This document shows, one piece after another, positions 47,342 to 56,875 of a stretch of DNA of 64,000 nucleotides. Below the pieces are notes generated by a model. That model saw only the letters and a program-made list of their open reading frames with translations. It made no database searches and had not been told where the DNA came from. The translations under genes and the position numbers were made by a program. Source of the DNA: Candidatus Bathyarchaeota archaeon (GTDB lineage Archaea; Thermoproteota; Bathyarchaeia; Bathyarchaeales; Bathycorpusculaceae); the NCBI GenBank assembly GCA_017883615.1, contig JADGNF010000007.1:1-64000 (forward strand), given 5' to 3'. Each line of letters starts with the position of its first letter. Position 1 is the first letter of the stretch.

Positions 47342-49288
47342 CTACATTTTGTCTGGCGCAATAACTCCAATAAGGTTCAACGCGTTGCTAAGGACGGTTC
47401 TTATCGCGTCAGTTAAGGCTAGTCTTGCTCGAGTTATTTCGACGGTTTCGGCTTTTATGACGGGTAGTGCGTTGTAGAAGGTGTTGAATTTGTCGGCAAG
47501 GGCGTTGGCGTAGTCGGCTATCATGTTGGGTTTGAGGTAGTCTGCGCATTCGATGAAGGCGTCAGGGAAGCTTGCGACGGCGATGATGAGTTCGTGTTCG
47601 AGGTTTTCTTTAAGGCACGCGTAGTTGACGTTTTCGGGGTTTTTGTTGGCTTTGCGCAATATGCTGCAGGCTCTGGCGTGGGTGTACTGGACGTAGGGGG
47701 CGCTATTGGTTTCGAAGTTCAAAACGCGGTCCCAAGTGAACACGACAGGTTTGCCAGGATCCACGTCGACCAGTGCATAGCGGACTGCGCCGATGCCCAC
47801 AAAGTTGGCGATGTTACGTTTTTCATCCTCGGTTAACATAGGGGACCGTTTGGAAACTTCCTCATACGCACGTTTTACTGCTTCGTCGAGAACCTCGTCA
47901 AAAGTGATGTAGTGCCCTCGGCGGCTACTCATCTTGTACCCGGGTAAGGTGACGAGGCTGTAGCCGAAATGTACGAGGTTTTCGGCCTGTTTGCTCAGTC
48001 CAAGCGCATAGAGGGCAACTTTGAGCTGGAGCTGGGCTAGTGATTGTTCCATGCCGATGACGTTGACCACTTTTTGGGCACGCTCAAACTTCCACAACGT
48101 GTAAGCCACGTCCCGCGTAGTATAAAGTGTGGTGCCGTCTGCGCGGACCAACGTAAGCGGTGGAACCTCTTGTTCCTCACGCAACCCAAGTTTCTTGCGC
48201 AAATCCATTTTGGCGATGACTTTCTCTGCGTCAAACTCTAGCACGCCATTTTCGTTGTGGACAAAACCCGATGCTTCGAGTTGCCCCAGAACCTTCGAAA
48301 CTTGCCCATTCCACACAAAATCGCTTTCCCAATCCCAAGAATCATATGAAATGTTGACTTTGCGCTGGGTCTTGCGGAAGCCCTCCAAGCACAGTTCGCT
48401 CACTTCGCGGATGAGTGCCCGCGCGTTGGGTTCGCCGTCTTCGTAGCAGCGGTTTAGGCGGTTGATTTCTTCTTCGGGGTTTTTGTCTTCGCCGATCTTC
48501 TCCAACAGCGCCTTGAAGAGCTTGGGGTATTTGCCTTCCAATTCCTCCGCGATGGTCATCCATTCGTCGAGGTCCTTGGTGATTTTCGCAACTTCCTCGG
48601 TTGGCTCAACCTTCTTTGCGAGTTCCATCTGTCGGTTAAGCTTTTTTATCTCCACAAGGCAAGCGGTTACGGTGTATATTTTGCCCACGAACAGATCCGC
48701 TTTCTCGTCGGGTACGGGTTTGCTCAGTTTCGCATATCCGTATGCGACTACACTGCTTTGGCGTCCAACATCGTCGATGTAGTAATGTCGGGAAACCTCG
48801 TTTCCGCGGCGCGAAAGGATGCGTGCTAAGGCATCGCCCAGCATTGGGTTTCGTGCCTGCCCTATGTGAATGGGGTGTAGCGGGTTAACGCTGGTGTGCT
48901 CGACAATGATTTTAGTAGGCTTATCCGTTTTGATAAAGCCAAACTCCTGCCCCAACTGCCCGATAGACTCCAGCGTAAAGGCGGAGAACTTGGCGAAGTT
49001 AACGTAAAAGTTCACGTAGCCACCTGCAGGCTCCACCTTCTCCACCATAACGAACCGGGTTTTGTCTGCGGCTTTTGCAAGTTGAGCTGCAAGGTCGGCG
49101 GGTTTTTTCTTGAGGTTTTTGGCTAGTTCAAAACTTACGGAGGAAGCCAGTTGCCCAAAGTTTGGGTTGTTTGGCTTGCTCATGGGGAACGTTTCGATTT
49201 TTGCTTCTGGAATTGTCGTTTTTAATGCGGCGGCTAGAACGTTTTCGCATTCGCGCCGGAACTCCGCAAAGGGGTTAACTGAAACCAT
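47342..49288 (-). CDS. argS: Arginyl-tRNA synthetase
   Basis: 648 aa; NPLHPIHIGQARNPMLGD, YKMSSRRG, C-terminal DALR-type anticodon-binding domain. Confidence 0.97.
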   Translation of the reverse strand: MVSVNPFAEFRRECENVLAAALKTTIPEAKIETFPMSKPNNPNFGQLASSVSFELAKNLKKKPADLAAQLAKAADKTRFVMVEKVEPAGGYVNFYVNFAKFSAFTLESIGQLGQEFGFIKTDKPTKIIVEHTSVNPLHPIHIGQARNPMLGDALARILSRRGNEVSRHYYIDDVGRQSSVVAYGYAKLSKPVPDEKADLFVGKIYTVTACLVEIKKLNRQMELAKKVEPTEEVAKITKDLDEWMTIAEELEGKYPKLFKALLEKIGEDKNPEEEINRLNRCYEDGEPNARALIREVSELCLEGFRKTQRKVNISYDSWDWESDFVWNGQVSKVLGQLEASGFVHNENGVLEFDAEKVIAKMDLRKKLGLREEQEVPPLTLVRADGTTLYTTRDVAYTLWKFERAQKVVNVIGMEQSLAQLQLKVALYALGLSKQAENLVHFGYSLVTLPGYKMSSRRGHYITFDEVLDEAVKRAYEEVSKRSPMLTEDEKRNIANFVGIGAVRYALVDVDPGKPVVFTWDRVLNFETNSAPYVQYTHARACSILRKANKNPENVNYACLKENLEHELIIAVASFPDAFIECADYLKPNMIADYANALADKFNTFYNALPVIKAETVEITRARLALTDAIRTVLSNALNLIGVIAPDKM

Positions 49289-49386
49289 AGATATGCTCTC
49301 CGGGGTTTGTGGAGTTGCATTAAGTTTTTATTGGATGGGTATTTAATTGGAACGTCACTTATCTACATAATGGAAACAGGGTATCT

Positions 49387-50244
49387 ATGAAGACACCCAT
49401 AGTCTACTCCGAAAAGTGTTTAGGCTACGGTAGCTGGCACGTTGAAGGACCAACGCGAGTCAGGAAGGCACAGGAGGTTCTGAGTGAGAAAGGCTACGAG
49501 TTTTTGGAGCCGGCGCCGGCCTGCGACGAAGATCTGTTCGGGGTGCACGATGCTGAATACATCTGGAACCTCAAAAAAGGCTTAGTCGACGATTCTGACA
49601 CGCCCGCATATGAGAATATTTTCGAATTCGCGAAGCTCAGCGCTGGAGCAGCCTGCTTAGCCGCTAAAGTGAAAGGTTTCTCGCTAGCGCGTCCGCCGGG
49701 GCACCATGCCGGAAGATGCGGTGCTGCTTTAGGTGCAGCTACGCGCGGGTTCTGCTACATCAACAACATCGCTGTCGCCGTTAAGAGCCTCGATTTGCCT
49801 ACTTTGATTTTGGACGTTGATGGGCACCATGGAAACGGGACGCAAGAAATTTTTTCCGGCGACCCTAAAGTCTGGTACGTTTCGGTGCATCGGCATCCGC
49901 ATTATCCTGGCACGGGAAATGAGACTGAAGGAAATTGCATCAACTTTGCTTTGCCAGCAGACTGCGGCGAACACATATATCTAGAGACACTGAACAAAGC
50001 CCTCAAGGAAGTTGACAAAAGAAAGTTTGAGGTCGTCGCCATATCCGCCGGATTCGACACGCACAAAAACGACTTAGCTTCTCTGGGCTTAACTGAAAGC
50101 ACATACCGACAGATAGGAAGAAAAATCGGGTCTTTGGGGAAGCCCACATTCTTTGTCTTAGAAGGTGGCTACCGCGGTGAACAAAACGGGATAGACATAG
50201 ACCAACTCTTGTCGGGATTTGAAGAAAACTCCAAATCTTCTTAG
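49387..50244 (+). CDS. Histone deacetylase / acetylpolyamine amidohydrolase family protein
   Basis: LARPPGHHAG, LDVDGHHGNGTQEIF, SAGFDTHKND, VLEGGYRGEQ. Confidence 0.93.
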   Translation: MKTPIVYSEKCLGYGSWHVEGPTRVRKAQEVLSEKGYEFLEPAPACDEDLFGVHDAEYIWNLKKGLVDDSDTPAYENIFEFAKLSAGAACLAAKVKGFSLARPPGHHAGRCGAALGAATRGFCYINNIAVAVKSLDLPTLILDVDGHHGNGTQEIFSGDPKVWYVSVHRHPHYPGTGNETEGNCINFALPADCGEHIYLETLNKALKEVDKRKFEVVAISAGFDTHKNDLASLGLTESTYRQIGRKIGSLGKPTFFVLEGGYRGEQNGIDIDQLLSGFEENSKSS

Positions 50245-50335
50245 CCAACAAATTGTTCGGGTTAAATAAAATCAAGGTTTAGACTAGTGGTGAGAGGCAA
50301 AGTGCCTCGTTGAACTGTTATTTCGCTCCGTGCTG

Positions 50336-50944
50336 CTATTTCTTCTTGTTTCGGCTTTTTTTGTTGAGGGCTTCAAGTTTCTGCGAGAACTTTTGGCTGC
50401 GTGTTTCGGCTTCACCCATAATTGACTTCCAGTCTCTGTTCTTGACTATGGACGCTATGCGTTCGGATTCTGCTGGTAGCTTTGCGATAGTGTCGCTCAT
50501 GCGTTTGTCAGCTTCTTCGTCAGTTGCAATAAGGTCTAGGGCTTCTTCGGGGCAGAACTCTACACATTGGGGTTCGCCGCCGCACAGGTCACAAGCTATG
50601 GCTAAGCCTGTTTCCGGGTGAATGGTTATGCCGCCGTGGTCGCATGCTTGAACACACCAGTCGCATCCCTTGCATTTGTTTTCGTTAACTGTCAGAACGC
50701 CTGTTGCTTCGGCTTGGCTAAGGGCTTTTTCGGGGCATGCTTTGACGCATTTGGCGTCTTCGCAGAATCGGCAGGAAAGTGCAAAGTTGAAAAGGGGCTT
50801 CATTCTTATGACGCGGATTCGTGAATGCAGTGGGTTTTCTTCACCTTTCTCTTGGCTGCAGGCTAATTCGCAGATTCCGCATCCGATGCATTTGCTGGGA
50901 TCGACGGAGACGAATTTCCTTTGGGGAAACTTTACGGATGGCAT
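50336..50944 (-). CDS. Polyferredoxin-like 4Fe-4S electron-transfer protein (HycB/CooF-like)
   Basis: CIGCGICELACSQEKGEENP, CRFCEDAKCVKACPEKAL, CKGCDWCVQACDHGGI, CDLCGGEPQCVEFCPEEAL. Confidence 0.9.
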   Translation of the reverse strand: MPSVKFPQRKFVSVDPSKCIGCGICELACSQEKGEENPLHSRIRVIRMKPLFNFALSCRFCEDAKCVKACPEKALSQAEATGVLTVNENKCKGCDWCVQACDHGGITIHPETGLAIACDLCGGEPQCVEFCPEEALDLIATDEEADKRMSDTIAKLPAESERIASIVKNRDWKSIMGEAETRSQKFSQKLEALNKKSRNKKK

Positions 50945-51057
50945 TTCTGTAATCAGATTCGTTTGGGTTATGTAAATATTTCTGTAAAATCAACAGGTTT
51001 TTTACGGTGCTATGTAGAAAGCGTTTGGGTTTGGCAGATTAGCTTTCCATAGTTTTC

Positions 51058-51275
51058 TACATGTTAATGGCTTGTTTTTCATCCAATAGCGACCCCTACC
51101 CCTACCTTTTTTCGCCAAATGAGAACCCACCGCCCTACCCCCTATAGGTTTGTGCATAGAGTCGCTATTAGGCTCCAAACATGTTCGCGATTCTCTCTTC
51201 TGCTTTTGGGATTGCGTTTTAACCTATCCCCCTCCCCCTCTACTGCATACATCAAATATTAGGCGCCAAACATGA
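51058..51275. repeat. Intergenic C-run repeat locus 2 with inverted arms
   Basis: ccctacccctacc..., ctaccccctataggtttgtgcatagagtcgctattaggctccaaacatgtt, ctatccccctccccctctactgcatacatcaaatattaggcgccaaacatgat. Confidence 0.7.
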
Positions 51276-51289
51276 TCTGCTACCCTGTA

Positions 51290-51425
51290 GGAAAACAAAG
51301 AAAAAGGGCGATTTTTGTGCTTATCAACGTCCACTTTCTTTTTCTTCTGCACTTTTTGAGTGAAATCTCTTGTGCTCAACCTGCATTTCTCGAATTTAGC
51401 ACGGGCCGCGTTATGTTGCCTGGAA
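51290..51425 (-). pseudogene. Decayed 3' fragment of an Hsp20 gene
   Basis: Reverse translation ARAKFEKCRLSTRDFTQKVQKKKKVDVD aligns without gaps to the intact Hsp20 C-terminus TRAKFVNGMLSMEIPLKKVQKEKKVAIE; similarity continues into the 3' flank. Confidence 0.7.
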
Positions 51426-51442
51426 GCGCGAGGTTTGGCGGA

Positions 51443-52190
51443 CTAGTCAGTTTTGTTTACCCTTTTCTTCTTAAGAATAACAATCCCGCAAACAATGGCT
51501 GCTGAGAACATCAAGAGGGCAATTCCGAGTGTTTGGCTGGGAAACTCTGGAACAGAGGGTGAAGGACTTGTTGTTGAACCAAAAATGTTAGTTTCGATGA
51601 TGCTGTACGAAACCGTAGTTGTTACAGGTTGGGGTTGCGCCTGCGTTGTGGTCTGTGTCGTTGATTCAAGCAGTATTCCAGAAGCCTTGTCATAAACGTA
51701 AGCGAGGGTAGTGTTATAATCTGGCGCTGAAAGAGTCACGTACAGAATGTTCACGGCTCTACTAACGCCTAAGTACATGCGGTTTTCTGTTTGGTTAACA
51801 GTATACCCGTTAGGCGGTGGTATCGCATCGCCCTGATTCAAGTTGGCGGCGATTATGGGGCCTTGGGTGCTTTGGAATCCATTGGTCGTTCCTGCTTCGA
51901 CATCCCAAACCTCTATCGATCCGTTCCCCGCGATGGATGTACCATTCTTATACTGGCTCGTTGAAAGCAAAGTCACAGCTTTTCCAGAAACATCCGTAAC
52001 CTGCAATTTTGACCAGTCGTAATCGTTGAAACCCTCAGCCCCCTGTCCTGTTCCTGAAAAATTACCATACTTCACGTATTGCCCCACTGTCACGCCTGGA
52101 TTGTATTCTACGGCTAAAACCGGAAGAGCGAATCCAACCAAGAGAATAGCTCCCAACAGAAGGGTTATCAGGCTTTTAAAATCAGACACG
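51443..52190 (-). CDS. Exported protein with PEF-type C-terminal sorting signal
   Basis: Signal peptide VSDFKSLITLLLGAILLVGFALPVLA (GTG at 52190 preferred); C-terminus SPSPSVPEFPSQTLGIALLMFSAAIVCGIVILKKKRVNKTD. Confidence 0.82.
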
Positions 52191-52248
52191 CAAGAGTCTC
52201 CTACTTTGAAATTGTGTGCAACAAGATAAAAAAGTTTGTTATGCGGAT

Positions 52249-52401
52249 TTAAGCAGTTCTTTTTGCTCCGCAATTCGGGCAAAACGTCGCAGTCTGCTGG
52301 AAAAGGGTTCCGCAGTATTTACATGGAATCATCATTACTTTAGGAACTACTTTTTCGACTTCTTCTTCATCAGATCCGCAACCACATCCACAAGGACACA
52401 T
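52249..52401 (-). CDS. Small zinc-ribbon protein with Cys-rich N-terminus
   Basis: MCPCGCGCGSDEEEVEKVVPKVMMIPCKYCGTLFQQTATFCPNCGAKRTA*; below the ORF-track cutoff. Confidence 0.75.
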   Translation of the reverse strand: MCPCGCGCGSDEEEVEKVVPKVMMIPCKYCGTLFQQTATFCPNCGAKRTA

Positions 52402-52415
52402 TCCAATAATCTCCT

Positions 52416-52751
52416 TTAGGGCACATAGGTTTTTGCAATTTCTTGTTTTTGGTTGAGTTGCTCTAAAAGAACCTCTCTCACCATGTCACAAGCTTTGCTG
52501 ATTTTAGGGCTGGACACTTGATAGTAAACGGTTGAACCTGCCTTTCGAGTTTTCACTATTTGCCTTTGTCTCATTAGAGCGAGATGTTGCGAAACGTTGG
52601 ATTGGCTGGCTCCAATCGTTTCAACTAGGTCATTGACTGTTTTTTCTCCGTTTTTCAACAGATGCAATATAGCTAGCCGAATGGGATGAGCCATAGTTTT
52701 TGAAATCTCTGCCTGGAGTTCGTAAATGGTCATGTCAAACTTTTCTTCCAT
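52416..52751 (-). CDS. ArsR family transcriptional regulator
   Basis: MAHPIRLAILHLLKNGEKTVNDLVETIGASQSNVSQHLALMRQRQIVKTRKAGSTVYYQVSSPKISKACDMVR. Confidence 0.95.
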   Translation of the reverse strand: MEEKFDMTIYELQAEISKTMAHPIRLAILHLLKNGEKTVNDLVETIGASQSNVSQHLALMRQRQIVKTRKAGSTVYYQVSSPKISKACDMVREVLLEQLNQKQEIAKTYVP

Positions 52752-52766
52752 CTAGTTTTCCCTCAC

Positions 52767-52782
52767 ATTCGAATATTCTAAA
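52767..52782. promoter_or_regulatory. Candidate ArsR operator upstream of arsR
   Basis: ATTCGAATATTCTAAA, 16 nt upstream of the arsR start codon; related sites at 53699 and 53810. Confidence 0.45.
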
Positions 52783-52844
52783 GTCCCGCTGACGATTTAA
52801 ATTTAACAAAAAAAGAAAAAAAGGGTCTCCAGGCGAATTCCGTC

Positions 52845-53672
52845 TTAACTTAATTGCAGTTCAGCTATGAAGGTTCCGTGCCAGGTATGGACCCATACTT
52901 GTCCAGTGTTGCCGTTTATGCTTAGCATACCGTAAGTTGTTGTTCCGTTTAGGACCTCAATTGTGTAGTATCCGTAGAAGGTTGTGACGTCGCCGGTTGT
53001 GGTTCCGGGCAGGTAAGTGCTTAGGTATTGTTGGGCGTTAGTTGTTGCTTGGGTTGCTGTTACAGGCATAGCAGTTGTTGGTGTTCCAAGGATTCCGCCA
53101 AGGATCCCTCCGCGCATCATTCCGTATTTGGTGTTCCACATCATGTTAGGTCCCATTTCTGGGTAGATGCTGCCCGTGTACTTGTTGATTAGTAGCTCGA
53201 ATGCTCCGTTGCCGGTGCTTTTCTCTTTGACTTGGACGTAGAAGTTTGCTGTGTATTCTTCAACTTGCTTAACGACCAAGTCGGGGTTGCTAGTTGAGGT
53301 CACGTAGTTTTGGGCTATGGTTGATGCTGCGGTGATGTTTAGCGGGGTTCCGTTGATCGCATAGGGTGCCGTGTAGCCGTAGCCACCCATCATTCCTCCA
53401 AAGGCGCCATTGCCCATTCGGTTCATCATTCCGCCGAACATGAAGGGATAAACTGGCCGATAATACTGGGTTGTTGATCCCGCGATGTTTGTTGTTTGGG
53501 TGGAGTAAGGCGGGCTATTGTATCCGTAACCCATTCCGTAGCCTCCTCCCATCATTCCGCCGTAGCCGCCGTATGAGCCTCCCATCATGCCCATAGCGAA
53601 CACGGATGTTGTTAGCAACGCGACAGCGATTACTGCCACGCTAACGAATGTTGCTATTTTCCAGGTTTTCAT
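52845..53672 (-). CDS. Exported Met/Gly/Tyr-rich protein
   Basis: Signal peptide; MGMMGGSYGGYGGMMGGGYGMGYGYNSPP and GGMMNRMGNGAFGGMMGGYGY; two PepSY-like segments. Confidence 0.75.
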   Translation of the reverse strand: MKTWKIATFVSVAVIAVALLTTSVFAMGMMGGSYGGYGGMMGGGYGMGYGYNSPPYSTQTTNIAGSTTQYYRPVYPFMFGGMMNRMGNGAFGGMMGGYGYTAPYAINGTPLNITAASTIAQNYVTSTSNPDLVVKQVEEYTANFYVQVKEKSTGNGAFELLINKYTGSIYPEMGPNMMWNTKYGMMRGGILGGILGTPTTAMPVTATQATTNAQQYLSTYLPGTTTGDVTTFYGYYTIEVLNGTTTYGMLSINGNTGQVWVHTWHGTFIAELQLS

Positions 53673-53809
53673 TCATTTCACCTTTGCTGATATTATGGTA
53701 TTCGAATGATTTGATAGTTGGCTGAAACAGAACTGAAACATTTTTTGAAACGTTCAAGGAGCGTTTAGCTATCATGGTTTTGGTTGTTTCCAGCCATGAA
53801 CTATCAGTC

Positions 53810-53829
53810 ATATTCTAATATTAGAATAT
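53810..53829. promoter_or_regulatory. Perfect 20-bp palindrome, candidate operator
   Basis: ATATTCTAATATTAGAATAT equals its own reverse complement; 138 nt upstream of the 53672 start. Confidence 0.5.
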
Positions 53830-53951
53830 AGTGCTATGCTTGCTTAAAAAGGTATTTGGGCAAAAATTACAAACTCAAAACGACTTAATCAATTTTCAAA
53901 TATGAAGTTCACAAACACACCGAAAAATAAAGAAAAAGGACGAACTTGTGC

Positions 53952-54272
53952 CTATTCTATGGCGACTTTCTTTTCTTTCTGCACTTTTTTGAGCGGAATT
54001 TCCATGCTCAGCATGCCGTTGACAAACTTTGCACGGGTCGCGTCAGTGTCGGCGAGGTGCGCAAGAACGTAGCATCCTAAGAACTCAATGTCTTCGCGTT
54101 GTCCGCGGATGCAGAAGCTCTGGTCCGAAACTGAGAGCTCAATGTTCTCTTTTTTGACGCCGGGCAGTTCGACTTCGATGTAGTAGAATTTCTTGTCGTG
54201 ATCCATGAAGGCGTTGGGTGTCATTGTGGTTTTTTCTTTTCGTTTCTTGGTTGTGGACATGTTAGAATTCAA
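53952..54272 (-). CDS. hsp20: Hsp20 / alpha-crystallin family small heat shock protein
   Basis: YYIEVELPGVKKENIELSVSDQSFCIRGQREDIEFLGCYVLAHLADTDATRAKFVNGMLSMEIPLKK. Confidence 0.92.
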   Translation of the reverse strand: MNSNMSTTKKRKEKTTMTPNAFMDHDKKFYYIEVELPGVKKENIELSVSDQSFCIRGQREDIEFLGCYVLAHLADTDATRAKFVNGMLSMEIPLKKVQKEKKVAIE

Positions 54273-54555
54273 CTCTCAAAAACTGGGTTAAGGATACTAT
54301 GAGCGTTTTTCCTTTTAAATCTCACTGCTCTCTTTTTCTCCGTGCTTCCTCGCTGGCCTAAAACCAAATGACTTGCAAGTGAACGTAAAACCTCTTGGTT
54401 TTTGTGCAGATGTTGTTTGGCAGACGGCAGTTTACTACGATTGCAGGACTGCGATAGATTTTCTTCTCCAGTTGTGGAGAGTATAAATAGAGGGGGGGGT
54501 AGGCTTTGCAAAAGAAATAGGCCCTTCAGACTTAAGCATCAGAAATTTGTCTGCC

Positions 54556-54598
54556 TTTAAATAAGGGGGGTGTAGAAGAAAAATCGCAGTTGGTCCAG
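54556..54598 (+). repeat. TATA/G-run repeat, copy A
   Basis: tttaaataaggggggtgtagaagaaaaatcgcagttggtccag; inverted counterpart at 58641-58683; weaker partial copy tataaatagaggggggggtagg near 54482. Confidence 0.7.
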
Positions 54599-54760
54599 AA
54601 TAGCACGAATTTTTGTTTGACTTTCGATTGCAACAAATTTTCGATTTATTTTCCAGCAGTTCCGGTGTTGTGCTTTCTTTTTGCTTGCGGCTGATTTGTG
54701 TGATAACAAATTTCAAATATAACCACCTTAATCACATTCAAACCAAAAGGGTGCGCATTA

Positions 54761-55825
54761 ATGAGTGACTCATACTTTAGTAAGAAACTTCAACCTATCA
54801 AAGTCAAGCCCAAAACCGTCAACGAACTCCTCACCGACATGGGAAAAACAGCCTATCAGGGCAGAAAACTAGGTGAAGCAGTCGACGTTTGGGAAAAGAT
54901 GGTTAAAGAAAAGGACCTCACTATAGCCATGGGATACGCCGGCAGCATGAGCACGGCAGGACAATGGACTATCGTCAACTGGCTCATCGAAAACCGCTTC
55001 ATAGACGTGCTGGTCAGCACGGGCGCAAACGTATCCGAAGACATCGTTGACGCAATGGGCTTTGGTTACTTCCAAGGCAGTCACATGGCAAACGACGAAC
55101 AACTCCTCAAGGACGATGTCAACCGCTATTATGATGTCTACGGCAAAGAAACCGACTACCGCAAAATGGAAGAACTCGTCACCGAATTCATCATGACCCT
55201 AAAAACCGACTTCGGCTACAGCAGCCACGAATTCTTTTACCTTCTAGGCAAATTCCTAAGCAAACGCGATATCCCCGCAATAGCCGCCAAAGCCTACGAA
55301 AACGGAGTCCCCATCTTCAGCCCAGCCTTCCTAGACAGCGCATACGGGGAAACAGTGCTTATGGCAAAAAATGCGGGTCACAAAATCCAGGTGGATTCAG
55401 CTAAAGAATTCGAGCAGTTTGTCAGTATAGGAACCAAAACCAAAGATGTAGGCGTAGTCTACATAGGTGGCGGAGTTCCCAAAGACCTAACTCAACTCAT
55501 CGCCATCTCGGTTTCACCGCTTACCGAAGACCAAGGCGTGAAAGGCAGAAACGGGCACCTACGCAAAGGACTCCAAGAATACTACTACCCCCACAAATAC
55601 GCCATCCAAATCACCACCGACGCACCCCAATGGGGCGGCTTAAGCGGCTGCACATTGGAGGAAGCTATAAGCTGGGGCAAAATCAACGCCCAACCCAACA
55701 CACGAGCAGTCTGCTACAGCGACGCAACCATTGCACTACCGCTCATAACGCATGCTCTATGTGAGAGAGTGAAAACAAAGCGGAAGGGACCAGACATGAG
55801 CTGGCTCTTCAAAGGCGTCCAATAA
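54761..55825 (+). CDS. Deoxyhypusine synthase family paralogue (divergent)
   Basis: 354 aa; VSTGANVSEDIVDAMGFGYFQGSH, GGGVPKDLTQL, TTDAPQWGGLSGCTLEEAISWGKI. Confidence 0.9.
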   Translation: MSDSYFSKKLQPIKVKPKTVNELLTDMGKTAYQGRKLGEAVDVWEKMVKEKDLTIAMGYAGSMSTAGQWTIVNWLIENRFIDVLVSTGANVSEDIVDAMGFGYFQGSHMANDEQLLKDDVNRYYDVYGKETDYRKMEELVTEFIMTLKTDFGYSSHEFFYLLGKFLSKRDIPAIAAKAYENGVPIFSPAFLDSAYGETVLMAKNAGHKIQVDSAKEFEQFVSIGTKTKDVGVVYIGGGVPKDLTQLIAISVSPLTEDQGVKGRNGHLRKGLQEYYYPHKYAIQITTDAPQWGGLSGCTLEEAISWGKINAQPNTRAVCYSDATIALPLITHALCERVKTKRKGPDMSWLFKGVQ

Positions 55826-55843
55826 ACGCCCACTTTCCATTTT

Positions 55844-56809
55844 CTATTTTGTTTTGGTTTTGCTTAACCTTTCTAAAAGGGCACTAGTCATTATAGGCAG
55901 CACAACCGTGGCGTCGCCTTCGATCATTATGCGTTTGGCTTTCTCGCTGATTTTACCCCACGAAACCGCTTCCCGCGGACGCGCGCCACTGAGACTGCCA
56001 TCCCATTCATCTGCCGTAGAAACATACACAACGAAGTCCAAGCCATCTTTGAACTGGTTCCACCAAATCGTGTGATGCTTGCTGATTCCGCCGCCAACGA
56101 TGAGTGCACCCGACGTTTTGGAGTCAAACATGAGGTTGCTCAATTCTCCCTCGTCTTTAAGCAGGTTGATACGGAAGTCTTTGTGGTCTTGGCTGAAGAA
56201 CCATAGTTGGTAGCCTACTGCGCCATCGGTTATGCCCGGAACATAGACTGGGATGTTGTTTTTGGCAGCCCAATACAGAATTGAGCTTTCATCACAGCAG
56301 CGTAAGCCGATTTCGCGGTTAAGCTCGGCTGTTGAAAGCTCATGTTTGCCTTCCGCATAGAGTTCCTTTAACATCGCTTGGATCTTTTCCTCGATAACTA
56401 TACCGTAGCTGTCGTTTGGGACAAGCACGTTGCCTAATCGGTTTACGCCTTCTTGGTGTAGTTTGGAGTCATTCATCACAAAGCTGCCCTTGTAGTAGTC
56501 TTTCCAGCAGCGCGCCACGTCGTGGTCAAGTGTTCCACAAGTTGTGATTATTACGTCCACAAGTTTGCGTTTTACAAGTTCTCTGATGGCACCTCGTGTG
56601 CCCGTTGCAACAATGTCGGCCGTGAATGAGAAGAATTTGACGCAGCCTTTTGCATTAATCATGTCCTCCATAATGCTGACACCACTAGCAAGCTTGCCCG
56701 CGGTGAATCCCCAAGCACTATCCATCTGTTTAACGAGCTCATCCACTGACATTTTTTCGGTAAACTGGTAATCCATAATTGGAAGTTTGTGTGACTGCGC
56801 TTTTTTCAT
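55844..56809 (-). CDS. dys: Deoxyhypusine synthase
   Basis: 321 aa; TCGTLDHDVARCWKDYYKGSF, GGGISKHHTIWWNQFKDGLDFVVYVSTADEWDGSLSGARPREAVSWGKI. Confidence 0.94.
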   Translation of the reverse strand: MKKAQSHKLPIMDYQFTEKMSVDELVKQMDSAWGFTAGKLASGVSIMEDMINAKGCVKFFSFTADIVATGTRGAIRELVKRKLVDVIITTCGTLDHDVARCWKDYYKGSFVMNDSKLHQEGVNRLGNVLVPNDSYGIVIEEKIQAMLKELYAEGKHELSTAELNREIGLRCCDESSILYWAAKNNIPVYVPGITDGAVGYQLWFFSQDHKDFRINLLKDEGELSNLMFDSKTSGALIVGGGISKHHTIWWNQFKDGLDFVVYVSTADEWDGSLSGARPREAVSWGKISEKAKRIMIEGDATVVLPIMTSALLERLSKTKTK

Positions 56810-56875
56810 ATGCCCAATCTCCGATTACTGCATATTGAGTGTGGAGATAAATACGTGTCGAAAAGGAAAAGGAGG

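Noticed and set aside
51272-51505. 77 aa plus-strand ORF between repeats and the PEF-protein gene
   Set aside because: Lies antisense to the Hsp20-like remnant and the PEF-protein C-terminus; no supporting motif
54272-54716. 80 aa and 93 aa minus-strand ORFs upstream of Hsp20
   Set aside because: Low-complexity composition across promoter and repeat DNA, no homology cue
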